This document shows positions 7,911 to 16,004 of a DNA stretch of 40,661 nt, piece after piece (position 1 is the first letter of the stretch; each line of letters begins with the position of its first letter). This DNA is from Clostridia bacterium (GTDB lineage: Bacteria; Bacillota; Clostridia; Peptostreptococcales; Anaerovoracaceae), in contig JAKSSR010000003.1 of the NCBI GenBank assembly GCA_024402995.1, positions 1 through 40,661 of the forward strand. Reading direction: 5' to 3'. The position numbers and the translations under genes were made by a program. Below the pieces are notes generated by a model. That model had not been told where the DNA came from, did no database searches, and saw only the letters and a program-made list of their open reading frames with translations.

Positions 7911-9137
7911 TTATTCTTCTTTGACTTTCTTTTTTATGTTTTTCAGGTATTGTTTTGCCTGCTTAGCATCTTCTTCAGTCGAACCGCTTTCCGAGTATCT
8001 GGCGGGAAGCCACAGATCGCGGAGACCGTCGGTGGCATCTTCTCCCGTATGAGACTTGGAACGAGACGCAATCTCGTCGCTGGCAATGCTGCCATCCACC
8101 GGTATAGTGTATTCTTCGCAAATGTCCAGGTACTTACGGTAGCAGGCACGAACGGCATCGGCGGGAGTATTCCTGAAGCCTCTGCGGCGCTTCGGCCCGT
8201 CCTCTGCGCTGACAGCTGTACGGCTGAAATTGCCGCCGCTGGGCTGTCTGCCGGAGGAATAGTCTACCAGCTTGCGGATGATAAAGAAAGCAACGACAAG
8301 GAAAACTATGATCCCAATAGCCGCAAAAATTTTGGGAAGCCATTGAGGAGGTGCCGCAGCTTCGTTTTCTTCGAAGAGCTGCTCCATGTTGTCATTGCCG
8401 AAGAAGCTCTGAAGAGTTTCTTCCAGAGGTTCCGGTTCCTTAAACTCGACTTTTTCCAGAAGCCAGCCTAAGGCCATGGGTATGACTATTACCACATAGG
8501 AAAAGCCCATGAGCAGAGGCCCGATGACATAGTCGTAGAGAGCCTTGAAGCAGGACCTGACAGCATTGAGCAGCCAGCTGCTGCTGAACAGGAAGCCGAA
8601 GGCTGCAATAAGCGCTACGACCAGAGAATTGAGGGCATAGAACAGAGGACCTGTCCTGCCGGTTTCCTCGTTGCGCATGACACGCATGCCCAGAATCACC
8701 AGGCCCATGAACAAAACAAACATGGGTATGGCTTCCACAGACAGCTGGCTTGCCTTTCCGGCAACTGCCGCGGCCAGGACGACGAAGAGGAACATGCCCA
8801 GTCCGGCTTTCAGGCTGCCCTGAAGCACAACGCCGTCGCAGACCCAGCGCTTTCTCTGTATGTGGAAGAAAAGAATGACCGCCAAAGGCAGCAGGCAGAC
8901 AAAGTCTGCCACTGACCTTGCCATGATGAAGACCGGGACTATAAGTGCAATGGGAAGATAGGCAATAAAGCCCTTAAATCGGCTGAAAAAGGCCGATACA
9001 ATGCCGGCGGCGAGGAATATTCCGGCCACAGGCAGTGAGGACTGGATTTCGCCTATAAGTCCGAAAATGAAACGCACAGTTGCCAGATAGAGAGTTATCT
9101 CGCTGAAATACTGGCAGAGGCCGCTGAAGGTGATCAT
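7911..9137 (-). CDS. Membrane protein with C-terminal DUF4129 domain (TgpA-like without transglutaminase core)
   Basis: A 408-residue protein. The N-terminal half has about seven to eight hydrophobic helices to about residue 220. A helix around 270-290 follows, then a cytosolic tail with the DUF4129 pattern (ADAVRACYRKYLDIC, then IASRSKSHTG...LRDLWLPARYSES). DUF4129 normally ends TgpA-type proteins that carry an extracytoplasmic transglutaminase-like domain. No such domain with a Cys-His-Asp triad is visible here, and the protein is much shorter than those relatives. The start overlaps the DUF58 stop by 4 nt (ATGA). It is expected to work with the DUF58 and MoxR proteins; the activity is unknown. 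Confidence 0.82.
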   Translation of the reverse strand: MITFSGLCQYFSEITLYLATVRFIFGLIGEIQSSLPVAGIFLAAGIVSAFFSRFKGFIAYLPIALIVPVFIMARSVADFVCLLPLAVILFFHIQRKRWVCDGVVLQGSLKAGLGMFLFVVLAAAVAGKASQLSVEAIPMFVLFMGLVILGMRVMRNEETGRTGPLFYALNSLVVALIAAFGFLFSSSWLLNAVRSCFKALYDYVIGPLLMGFSYVVIVIPMALGWLLEKVEFKEPEPLEETLQSFFGNDNMEQLFEENEAAAPPQWLPKIFAAIGIIVFLVVAFFIIRKLVDYSSGRQPSGGNFSRTAVSAEDGPKRRRGFRNTPADAVRACYRKYLDICEEYTIPVDGSIASDEIASRSKSHTGEDATDGLRDLWLPARYSESGSTEEDAKQAKQYLKNIKKKVKEE

Positions 9138-10228
9138 GCTGCGTCCTCCTCTCCGGAAGCGGTTTCCGCCTCAATGACGAAGACCTTTCCGCCTATGCGG
9201 CTTTCAAAGCGGGAAATGGCCTGTTTATCCTCTCTTGAAAGAGGCGGGCAGACCAGTATGAATGCCTTGTTGTTTCCGTTCTGGGGGCCTATTTTGCCGA
9301 GAAGTTTTTCCAGGGTCAGAATAGACTCTCTGGAGGCTCTTCCCAAGCCTTCCAGAATGGTATTCAGGTGTTTGTCTCCCAGACCTTCGCCCATGAAGGT
9401 CCAGCGTCCGGCGCTGTTGGAAACGTAAGCTCCGGTCAGGAAGCTGTAGCTGACGCGCTTTTCCTCCAGCTGCTCGCAGATATGGCGTGCAAGGCTGAAG
9501 CAAAGCTCTATTTCTTCCGTTGTTCCCCGGTCTATGGAAAGGAGAACGGTGGCCGTCAGTTCAGCCGTATAGTCGAACTGTTTGACCATGAGCTTGCCCT
9601 GGCGCAGAGACGCGGGCCAGGAAATGTCACGCATAGGTTCACGGCCCGTATAGTCGCGGAAGCCGGCAGTAAGAATGGGGTCGCTGAGAATAAAACGGCG
9701 CACGGAGATGTCACCTAAATAATTGCCGAAAGCAGCGTCGGTATCGGGGGCCTCCACTCTTCTGGGCAGGACCACTACTTCCATAAGGTCGGACAAAAGC
9801 TGGGTGTTCTCTTCAAAACCGAGGAGATCGCCCACAGCCATTTTTCCGCCGTGGAAAACATATCTGCCGCGGTTCATGAGCTTGACTCTCATGGTCCTTT
9901 CAAGCTTCTGGCGAGGCATGATGTAGAGAGTCTGGGTAAGCTTTGCAATGGTCTGACAATTGTAAAGTGAGGTCTGAACGTGAAAATCCGGATTGTTCTC
10001 ATCCAGCAAAACAAGTCCGGGGGGCACATTTTCCTCCAAACGGAGGAAAAGGACCGGCCTGGACTTGCCGTTGGTTATAGTCGTTGTGATCTTGAATTCC
10101 TCTTCAGGTTCAAGGACGCCCTTGTCTGTTGACCGGCCGTAATGGAGTCTGTCAAAGGGATCCCGGCTGCTGAGACGTTCAAGGATCAATGCAACTGCAA
10201 TAAGAATTATCAGGTATATCAGGCTCAT
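9134..10228 (-). CDS. DUF58 domain protein
   Basis: A 364-residue protein with one N-terminal hydrophobic anchor (about residues 1-20). A beta-rich middle region (KITTTITNGKSRPVLFLRL, GRYVFHGGKMAVGDLLGF) precedes the DUF58 signature REPMRDISWPASLRQGKLMV and a C-terminal von Willebrand A-like half (VLLSIDRGT). DUF58 proteins are nearly always encoded beside MoxR ATPases, as here. They are thought to be clients or adaptors of the AAA+ machine. Start and stop each overlap a neighbour by 4 nt, which points to translational coupling. The exact molecular role of DUF58 is not known. Confidence 0.9.
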   Translation of the reverse strand: MSLIYLIILIAVALILERLSSRDPFDRLHYGRSTDKGVLEPEEEFKITTTITNGKSRPVLFLRLEENVPPGLVLLDENNPDFHVQTSLYNCQTIAKLTQTLYIMPRQKLERTMRVKLMNRGRYVFHGGKMAVGDLLGFEENTQLLSDLMEVVVLPRRVEAPDTDAAFGNYLGDISVRRFILSDPILTAGFRDYTGREPMRDISWPASLRQGKLMVKQFDYTAELTATVLLSIDRGTTEEIELCFSLARHICEQLEEKRVSYSFLTGAYVSNSAGRWTFMGEGLGDKHLNTILEGLGRASRESILTLEKLLGKIGPQNGNNKAFILVCPPLSREDKQAISRFESRIGGKVFVIEAETASGEEDAA

Positions 10229-11166
10229 TCTGCCTCCAGAGGAACCTTAACTTCCTTTACCAGTCTTGCGATATAAGCTTCGCTGTCTTCACGGGAAGTG
10301 GTGCCGCCGCCTACGCGGTGAGCAAGAACAGCGGGAGCAAGGTCGCGGACGTCTTCGGGAATGACGTAATCGCGGCCGTTGAGAGCAGCCTTGGCCTGAG
10401 CGGCCCTGAAGAGGCAGATGCCGCCTCTGGTGCTGACGCCTCTGGCCAGCTTGCTGTCATTTCTGGTGGCACTGATGATGTTCATAATGTAGTCCATGAC
10501 ATCGTCGGAAACGGTAACCTCGGAGATCTGAGCCTTAAGAGCCGCAGTTTCCTCAGCAGTGACTACGCATCCCAGCTCCTTGACCAGGTCACTGGCAAGA
10601 CGTCTGGAAATGACCTTGATCTCTTCTTCTCTCTTCATGTAGCCCAGACTCAGTCTCATGAAGAAACGGTCCATCTGAGCATCGGGAAGAGGGAAGGTGC
10701 CATAGCTTTCCAGAGGATTCTGGGTTGCCATGACGATAAAGGGCTCCGCCATCTGGTAGGTGGTACCGTCAACGGAGATCTGGCGCTCTTCCATAGCCTC
10801 AAGGAGAGAGGACTGAGTTCTGGGAGTTGCGCGGTTGATCTCGTCTGCCAGGATTACCTGGGAGAAAAGGGGACCGGGTCTGAACTCGAATTCGCCGGCT
10901 TTTGTATTGTAGAAATTGATGCCCGTCAAATCTGAGGGCAGCAGGTCCGGAGTAAACTGGACGCGGCGGAAATCGCCTCCGATAGATTTGGAAAAGGCGC
11001 GCAGAAGCATTGTCTTTCCTGTGCCGGGGACGTCTTCAAGAAGAATGTGGCCCGAGCAGAGGAAACATACGATGACCTTTTCAATGGCATCGTCCTTGCC
11101 AAGAATGATTTTGCCGCAATTATCCACAATGCGGTCGCGGTAGGATTTGAAAAGTGCTGTGTCCAT
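10225..11166 (-). CDS. MoxR-family AAA+ ATPase
   Basis: A 313-residue cytosolic ATPase. Walker A is DVPGTGKT (residues 45-52), Walker B is VILADEINRA, the sensor-1 region is MATQNPLE, and the C-terminal lid holds GGICLFRAAQAKAAL. It also has RATPRTQSSLLEAMEE, typical of MoxR. The family acts as chaperone-like remodelling factors for partner proteins that carry VWA-like or DUF58 domains. It follows the DUF4340 gene by 18 nt with a TGGAG ribosome site and overlaps DUF58 by 4 nt. Its partner here should be the DUF58 protein. The energy-driven role in assembling the exporter or envelope is inference. Confidence 0.94.
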   Translation of the reverse strand: MDTALFKSYRDRIVDNCGKIILGKDDAIEKVIVCFLCSGHILLEDVPGTGKTMLLRAFSKSIGGDFRRVQFTPDLLPSDLTGINFYNTKAGEFEFRPGPLFSQVILADEINRATPRTQSSLLEAMEERQISVDGTTYQMAEPFIVMATQNPLESYGTFPLPDAQMDRFFMRLSLGYMKREEEIKVISRRLASDLVKELGCVVTAEETAALKAQISEVTVSDDVMDYIMNIISATRNDSKLARGVSTRGGICLFRAAQAKAALNGRDYVIPEDVRDLAPAVLAHRVGGGTTSREDSEAYIARLVKEVKVPLEAE

Positions 11167-11184
11167 GTTTTGCTCCAGTCTGTT

Positions 11185-11724
11185 TTATTCGCCGAGATTT
11201 ACTATATCGCCCAGGTCGTAGTTAAAGGCCGAGGCTGCGCTGCTGCTGACCGTGTAGACCTTGCCGTCACCAATGGTGCAGTAGCGGCGTCCGGAAACGC
11301 TGGTCATGTTGCCGAAGGTAAATGTGAAATCGCCGTCAGCGGTCTTGAGATCGACCGTCAGATAGGGCTGGTCCAGACCGTAAAGGGAAAGATCCTCAGG
11401 CATTTCCAGCTCTCTGTAGGCGTTGAAGGTTGCGAATATATCTGCCAGAGAGCTGATATAGTCGTTATCCGGTTCTTTGGCTGTATCGGGTATGTATTCC
11501 CAGGCTCCGTTCCTGTGACTGAAATCGAAGACGTCTGTTCTGCCGTTGCAGACCCAGCTCATTTCTTCGATCTTAGCAGCGGCAATGGACAGAATGGGAT
11601 AGGCTTCGTCTGCCGCAGCAGTCTCCTCATCTTCAGCAGACTCCTGCTTGCTCAGAAGCAGGTTGCAGCCGCCTAAAAGGCCCAGGACAAGAAGCAGTAC
11701 GAGTAACTTGATTCCTCTCTTCAT
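11185..11724 (-). CDS. DUF4340 lipoprotein
   Basis: A 179-residue lipoprotein. A lipobox LGGC gives Cys20 as the mature N-terminus, then come a short acidic linker (to about residue 40) and a domain with DUF4340 features: repeated beta strands, GLDQPYLTVDLKTADG, and the TFGNMTSVSGRRYCTIGDG segment. DUF4340 proteins are regularly found beside GldG/ABC-2 genes and are of unknown biochemical function. It overlaps the GldG-like gene by 4 nt. Full-length DUF4340 proteins in other phyla are often longer and repeat the domain; this one has a single copy. Confidence 0.85.
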   Translation of the reverse strand: MKRGIKLLVLLLVLGLLGGCNLLLSKQESAEDEETAAADEAYPILSIAAAKIEEMSWVCNGRTDVFDFSHRNGAWEYIPDTAKEPDNDYISSLADIFATFNAYRELEMPEDLSLYGLDQPYLTVDLKTADGDFTFTFGNMTSVSGRRYCTIGDGKVYTVSSSAASAFNYDLGDIVNLGE

Positions 11725-13175
11725 CTGCGTTTTCTCCTTACAAGAACAACGATGCCGATGAGCAGTACAATGGCGGGGATGACACCGATGAAGATGACTG
11801 ACCAGAAGGTGGAAGTCGCTTCATCGCAATCCAGATACTCAGTAGTGAGGCTTCTGGAGTGGATCTGCAGGCTGGTCTCTGACTTGCCGCACATGTAGTT
11901 TACGGTATTGAGGAAGAAGTTCAGGTTGGCGTTGGAGCTGTTGCTATTGACAGTCTCGTCAATGAGAGCGTCGCCGGCGACCCACACGATGCCGCCGTTG
12001 GTATTGCTGTCAGTAATAAGGACCGCAAGAGCAAATTTGCCTTCTGTATCCCCTTCTTCCGGTTCAAAAGTGGTGATGCCCATGCCTGCTGCCTTGGCAT
12101 AAGCCTTGTCAGAGGTGGTCAGGAGCTTGGTCACGCTTACGCCGTCGGGCAGATCTGCGGAGACCTGAAGACCGTGGGAAATGGGGAGAAGGACGCTGTA
12201 ATCAGCCTCTTCCAGAGCCTTGGTAATGTCACAGGAGGCGCTGAGGGACGGACGGAGATAATAGGGAGTACCCCATGCGTAGCGGCTGCTGTCCGGATCG
12301 ATGACTATGCCATGGTCGGCGGTGACGCCGTAGTCAGCCATAATACCTTCAAGTCTGGGGAGACTGCCGTTCTGCATTGCAGTCAGGACGATAAGTCTTC
12401 CGCCTGCGGAAAGGAAGCCGCGTATCATTTCTTCTTCAGCCTCCGCAATATCGTTGGCAGGAGCGAAAATAAGGAGCGCACTGGCGTCGGCGGGGATCTC
12501 ATTGGTGCCGGACATGGACAGGCTCTTCAGCTCTACGTTCTGGCCTTCAAGACCGCTGACATAAGAGGAATAGCTGCCGGAATTGATATCCATTTCGCCG
12601 TGTCCCTTGGTGTAGTAGACAACGGGAACAAAATCGTCCATGAGGAAGCTGATGGCACTGGTAATGGCACTTTCGCCAACAAAGTAATAGTCTACAACTC
12701 CGGTCTCATAATAGGTTGCGTAATTGTAGTCGCTGGCGTAGAGGTCGTAATAGTCTACGTAGCGGCTGGTGCCGTCCTCGCAGACGATAAGAACGCTGTT
12801 GTTGGTAATGCTTGCGTCAGTGTACTGCTGGGCAAAGGTGGGGAAGACGTCGGGGTCCTTGCTGACCATTTTAATGTGGCTGCTCATACCCTCGTAGCTT
12901 TCGAGAAGCATGCCTATAGTGTAGTCTTCGCTGCCCTGACGGGTCAGCCAGTAAAGGGTAATGTCCTGATCCAGCTCGCCGATGACGGCCTTGGTTTCTT
13001 CAGAGATGGAGAACATCTGGTTGGGGCTCAGGTCGAACTTGGTGTATCTGGTGGGGACGGCCTCTGCCAGCAGATTGATGACTACGGCAATGGCGATGAC
13101 AACTATTACGGAAGTAATGCTGAAGCTTCCGACTTTTGTCGCTCTGGAGGAGCCTGTGGTTTTCTTGAAGTTCAT
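11721..13175 (-). CDS. GldG-like ABC transporter auxiliary protein
   Basis: A 484-residue protein with an N-terminal helix (about residues 18-40) and a C-terminal helix (about 455-478) before an RRKRR tail. Between them is a large extracytoplasmic domain of the GldG / ABC_transp_aux kind: YTKFDLSPNQMFSISEETK near the start, then the VVYYTKGHGEMD segment (compare the TxGHGE motif of this family) and SALLIFAPANDI. The fold is thought to be related to glutamine-amidotransferase-like domains without clear catalysis. A strong AGGAGG precedes the ATG, which overlaps the permease stop by one nt. In Bacteroidota the homologue belongs to the gliding ABC complex; in Clostridia the role is unknown. Confidence 0.88.
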   Translation of the reverse strand: MNFKKTTGSSRATKVGSFSITSVIVVIAIAVVINLLAEAVPTRYTKFDLSPNQMFSISEETKAVIGELDQDITLYWLTRQGSEDYTIGMLLESYEGMSSHIKMVSKDPDVFPTFAQQYTDASITNNSVLIVCEDGTSRYVDYYDLYASDYNYATYYETGVVDYYFVGESAITSAISFLMDDFVPVVYYTKGHGEMDINSGSYSSYVSGLEGQNVELKSLSMSGTNEIPADASALLIFAPANDIAEAEEEMIRGFLSAGGRLIVLTAMQNGSLPRLEGIMADYGVTADHGIVIDPDSSRYAWGTPYYLRPSLSASCDITKALEEADYSVLLPISHGLQVSADLPDGVSVTKLLTTSDKAYAKAAGMGITTFEPEEGDTEGKFALAVLITDSNTNGGIVWVAGDALIDETVNSNSSNANLNFFLNTVNYMCGKSETSLQIHSRSLTTEYLDCDEATSTFWSVIFIGVIPAIVLLIGIVVLVRRKRR

Positions 13176-14038
13176 TAGCTGTACCTCCTCTTCTCAAGGG
13201 ACTGGACCGTAAGGTAGAGGAAGACTCCGCCTATGGTGATGAAGAAGACGAAAGCGGTCAGATCCAGGACGCCGTCAACGGTCACGTAGAAGCGTTCGTA
13301 GAGAGAAAGCTTCTCAAGGAGTGTGGGAAAGAAGCCTTCAAAGAGTGAGCTCTTGAACTTGAAAAGACCAACGTTAGCGGCCATGAGAACGACGCCGACG
13401 ATCGCGGCCAGAAGCTCGTTCTTTGTGACTATCCACCAGACAATGGCCAGGAGAACTATGCATACGCAAACTGCGTAGAATGAAGATCTTGCGGAAGTAT
13501 TTACGTAATTTGCGAAGGTTCCCAGGAAGTAATTGATAATGAGGACCAGGAAGCAGAAGCCTGCCGCTATGGCCTGGTTTTCAGTAACGGAGGACATAAA
13601 CATGCCTACTGCAATAAAGGCGCAGCCCATGAGCCAGAAGCAGAGGAGAGTTCCGTAAGCTTCCGGAAGCCATACGCCGCCGTAATTCTTAATGATCAGA
13701 GGATAAAGAGAAACGATGAGCATGGGAATGGTGAATATGACCACCATAGCCAGGTACTTGCCCAGAACAACCTTTGTCATGGACAAAGGCAAAGAATAAA
13801 GAAGCTGGTCTGTCTTCTGCTTTCTTTCTTCCGCAATGGCCTTCATGGTAAGAATGGGGATGCAGATGAAGAAAATAAAGCATCCGGCGCCCAGAGCGTA
13901 TTCAAAATTGGTAACGTAGGCCTTAAAGCAGTAAAGGCTTGTATAAATGCCTATGAAGGCAAGGATGAAGGCCATGAAAAGATAAGCCGTGATCCCGTGG
14001 AAATGAGAGCGGAGCTCGTGTCTGAAAATTGCTGACAT
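13175..14038 (-). CDS. ABC-2 type permease (GldF-like)
   Basis: A 287-residue integral membrane protein with six predicted helices. It has the long cytoplasmic loop between helices 2 and 3 typical of ABC-2 permeases (FICIPILTMKAIAEERKQKT, where TMxxIAEERKxKT is a hallmark of the GldF/NosY-type group). A single gene suggests a homodimeric membrane part. It overlaps the ATPase stop by one nt (TAATG) and the GldG-like start by one nt, so three exporter parts are made in a fixed ratio. Confidence 0.92.
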   Translation of the reverse strand: MSAIFRHELRSHFHGITAYLFMAFILAFIGIYTSLYCFKAYVTNFEYALGAGCFIFFICIPILTMKAIAEERKQKTDQLLYSLPLSMTKVVLGKYLAMVVIFTIPMLIVSLYPLIIKNYGGVWLPEAYGTLLCFWLMGCAFIAVGMFMSSVTENQAIAAGFCFLVLIINYFLGTFANYVNTSARSSFYAVCVCIVLLAIVWWIVTKNELLAAIVGVVLMAANVGLFKFKSSLFEGFFPTLLEKLSLYERFYVTVDGVLDLTAFVFFITIGGVFLYLTVQSLEKRRYS

Positions 14039-15057
14039 TACTTATCGACCTCCGTTTCTGAGGGCTGAGCTTCTGCAGATACATCAGGAGCTTCTGCCGG
14101 AGCTTCCTGAGCCTGATCTCCGGTAAGTTCAATGAAGACGTCTTCAAGACTGGCTCTTTCAACGCCCAGCTTAAGGAGAGCCCTGCCTGCCTTGGCAAAG
14201 GCAAAGAATACCTGACGGCAGATAGCGTCGGGATCTTCTGCACTGCTGGTAATGACTGCGTCACACTTGGGAGCGCCTTCGGTCTCAAGGGCCTTTACGT
14301 CTATGCCGCAATCTTCGGGAAGAACGCTGAGAATTGCCTCAGTTTCTTCTGCGCCTGCATCGGCAGTAAGAGTGACGGTAGTACGTCCGGCAAAAATATC
14401 TTCAAGATTTTCAGCGGTACCCATAGCCACCATTTTGCCGTGGGAAATGATCATGATATTGTCGCACACAGCCTGAACCTCGGAGAGTATGTGGCTGGAC
14501 AGAACGACGGTATGTTCCTTGCCCAGGGATGCAATGAGTTCGCGTATCTCAATGATCTGGCGAGGGTCAAGGCCGACGGTTGGTTCGTCGAGAATAATGA
14601 GCTTGGGGTTGCCCAGGAGAGCCTGAGCGATGCCCACTCTCTGCTTGTAGCCCTTGGACAGGTGCTTGATAAGTCTGTCCCTCATCTCAGTGATCTGAGT
14701 CTGCTCCATTACTCTTTCGACTTCTGCCTTCAGCTCTTTTGCGGGAATACCCTTTGCTCTGGCTACAAAATCCAGGTACTCAGCGGGAGTGGAATCCATG
14801 TAAAGGGGCGGCTGCTCGGGCAGATAGCCTATGAGAGCCTTTGCTTTTGCGGAATCCTCAAAAATATCGTAACCGTCAATGGTGACCTGACCGTCGGTGG
14901 CGGCAAGGCATCCGGTCATGATGTTCATGGTGGTGGACTTACCTGCACCGTTGGGGCCCAGGAAACCGTAGACCTGACCGTCCTCAATGGTGAAGGACAG
15001 GTCAGAGACGGCCTCGTGATTGCCGTACTTCTTTGTTAGATGCTTTACTTCTATCAT
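14038..15057 (-). CDS. ABC transporter ATP-binding protein (GldA-like)
   Basis: A 339-residue ATPase. Walker A is GPNGAGKST (residues 34-42), the Q-loop is GYLPEQPPLY, the signature is LSKGYKQRVG, Walker B with catalytic Glu is KLIILDEPTVGLDP, and the H-loop is VVLSSHILSE. The YLPEQPPLY Q-loop region and the C-terminal extension (after about residue 215) are typical of the GldA/NatA-type group. The last 30 residues are Ala/Glu/Pro-rich. The ATG has AAGGAGG seven nt upstream. It is the first gene of the operon that ends at 6823, behind a promoter covered by a palindrome. Confidence 0.95.
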   Translation of the reverse strand: MIEVKHLTKKYGNHEAVSDLSFTIEDGQVYGFLGPNGAGKSTTMNIMTGCLAATDGQVTIDGYDIFEDSAKAKALIGYLPEQPPLYMDSTPAEYLDFVARAKGIPAKELKAEVERVMEQTQITEMRDRLIKHLSKGYKQRVGIAQALLGNPKLIILDEPTVGLDPRQIIEIRELIASLGKEHTVVLSSHILSEVQAVCDNIMIISHGKMVAMGTAENLEDIFAGRTTVTLTADAGAEETEAILSVLPEDCGIDVKALETEGAPKCDAVITSSAEDPDAICRQVFFAFAKAGRALLKLGVERASLEDVFIELTGDQAQEAPAEAPDVSAEAQPSETEVDK

Positions 15058-15075
15058 CTGAACCTCCTTGACTTC

Positions 15076-15115
15076 AGTGAATAGTTCTGATCATTCACTA
15101 TTATGTCAATGCTGT
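15076..15115 (-). promoter_or_regulatory. Promoter with overlapping palindromic operator for the Gld-ABC/MoxR operon
   Basis: On the minus strand TTGACA (plus coordinates 15105-15110) is followed at about 17 nt by AACTAT, a weak -10. The inverted repeat AGTGAAT-N10-ATTCACT (15076-15082 and 15093-15099) covers that -10. GntR/YtrA-type repressors of ABC exporters in Bacillota use operators of the AGTG...CACT style, so such a regulator is likely. No regulator gene lies beside it. Confidence 0.55.
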
Positions 15116-15149
15116 ATGTACTGGATTTGTATGATTTATGAAGAATTGG

Positions 15150-16004
15150 TCAAGACCTGATGCCAAGAAGGCTTGCCAGAGCGAAAGCGACTCCGTCTTC
15201 TGTATTAGGCAGGGTTACCCAGTCAGCGACGGCCTTCAGCTCTTCAACGGCATTGCCCATGGCAACACCCACGGCTGCACACTGAAGCATGTGGGCGTCA
15301 TTGGTGCTGTCGCCGAAGGCAATGATGTTGTCATGACCGTAACCGAGCATTTCAGCAAGGGTCTTGAGAGCGTTGGCCTTAGAAGTGGTAGCACCGCCCA
15401 GCTCAATATTGTATGGCGCGGAGCTTACCACGGTTATTCCTTCTATTTTGCTCAGTTCTTCGCGATATTTCAGGCGTTTTGAATTATCGGCGAAGATCAG
15501 GTTTATATTCTCAATATGGTCTGCGTTTTCGCGAAGAGTACGGACTGTATCCTCACAGGGCTTTCTGGTCGAGCGATGATAGTTCTGCTGATGCTCGTCG
15601 GTAATTCCGAAGCGGGGCATGTCCAGAAGAGCGTGGCTGTCGGCCAGAACATCGCCGTCGAAGAAAAGTTCCTTCATGACGTCGGGATCGGAGATCCAGG
15701 GCATGGCAGCTTCCACGGCATCGGCGGTCAGAAGATTTGAATAAACAGACTCATTAGCCACAAGATCGTATATGCGGGCGCCGTTGCTGGTCACGGCATA
15801 GCGTATTCCGGGAAAATGAAGGACCTCATCGGGAATGGTGGAAATGGCTCTGCCCGTTGCGATCACAACGTTAAGGCCCATTTCTGTTGCTTTGATAAGG
15901 GTCTCCTTGACTCTGTCGGAAATGCGGCTTCTGCCGTCCAGAAGAGTTCCGTCCAGATCAAATGCCAGGATCTTGATTTCTTTTAATGCTTCTGAGTTAA
16001 TCAT
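15150..16004 (-). CDS. Cof-type HAD-IIB phosphatase
   Basis: A 284-residue sugar-phosphate or nucleotide phosphatase of the Cof/YidA group. Motif I is AFDLDGTLLDG, with Asp16 and Asp18 catalytic. Motif II is VIATGR. The C2 cap occupies about residues 85-195. Then come the Lys in SKANALKTL and motif IV FGDSTNDAHML, followed by the typical ending AVGVAMGNAVEELK and EDGVAFAL. I start at the ATG at 16004, which overlaps the EamA stop by 8 nt, because the longer frame adds 18 residues without domain content. It is the last gene of the comEB-led cluster. The substrate is unknown. Confidence 0.9.
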   Translation of the reverse strand: MINSEALKEIKILAFDLDGTLLDGRSRISDRVKETLIKATEMGLNVVIATGRAISTIPDEVLHFPGIRYAVTSNGARIYDLVANESVYSNLLTADAVEAAMPWISDPDVMKELFFDGDVLADSHALLDMPRFGITDEHQQNYHRSTRKPCEDTVRTLRENADHIENINLIFADNSKRLKYREELSKIEGITVVSSAPYNIELGGATTSKANALKTLAEMLGYGHDNIIAFGDSTNDAHMLQCAAVGVAMGNAVEELKAVADWVTLPNTEDGVAFALASLLGIRS

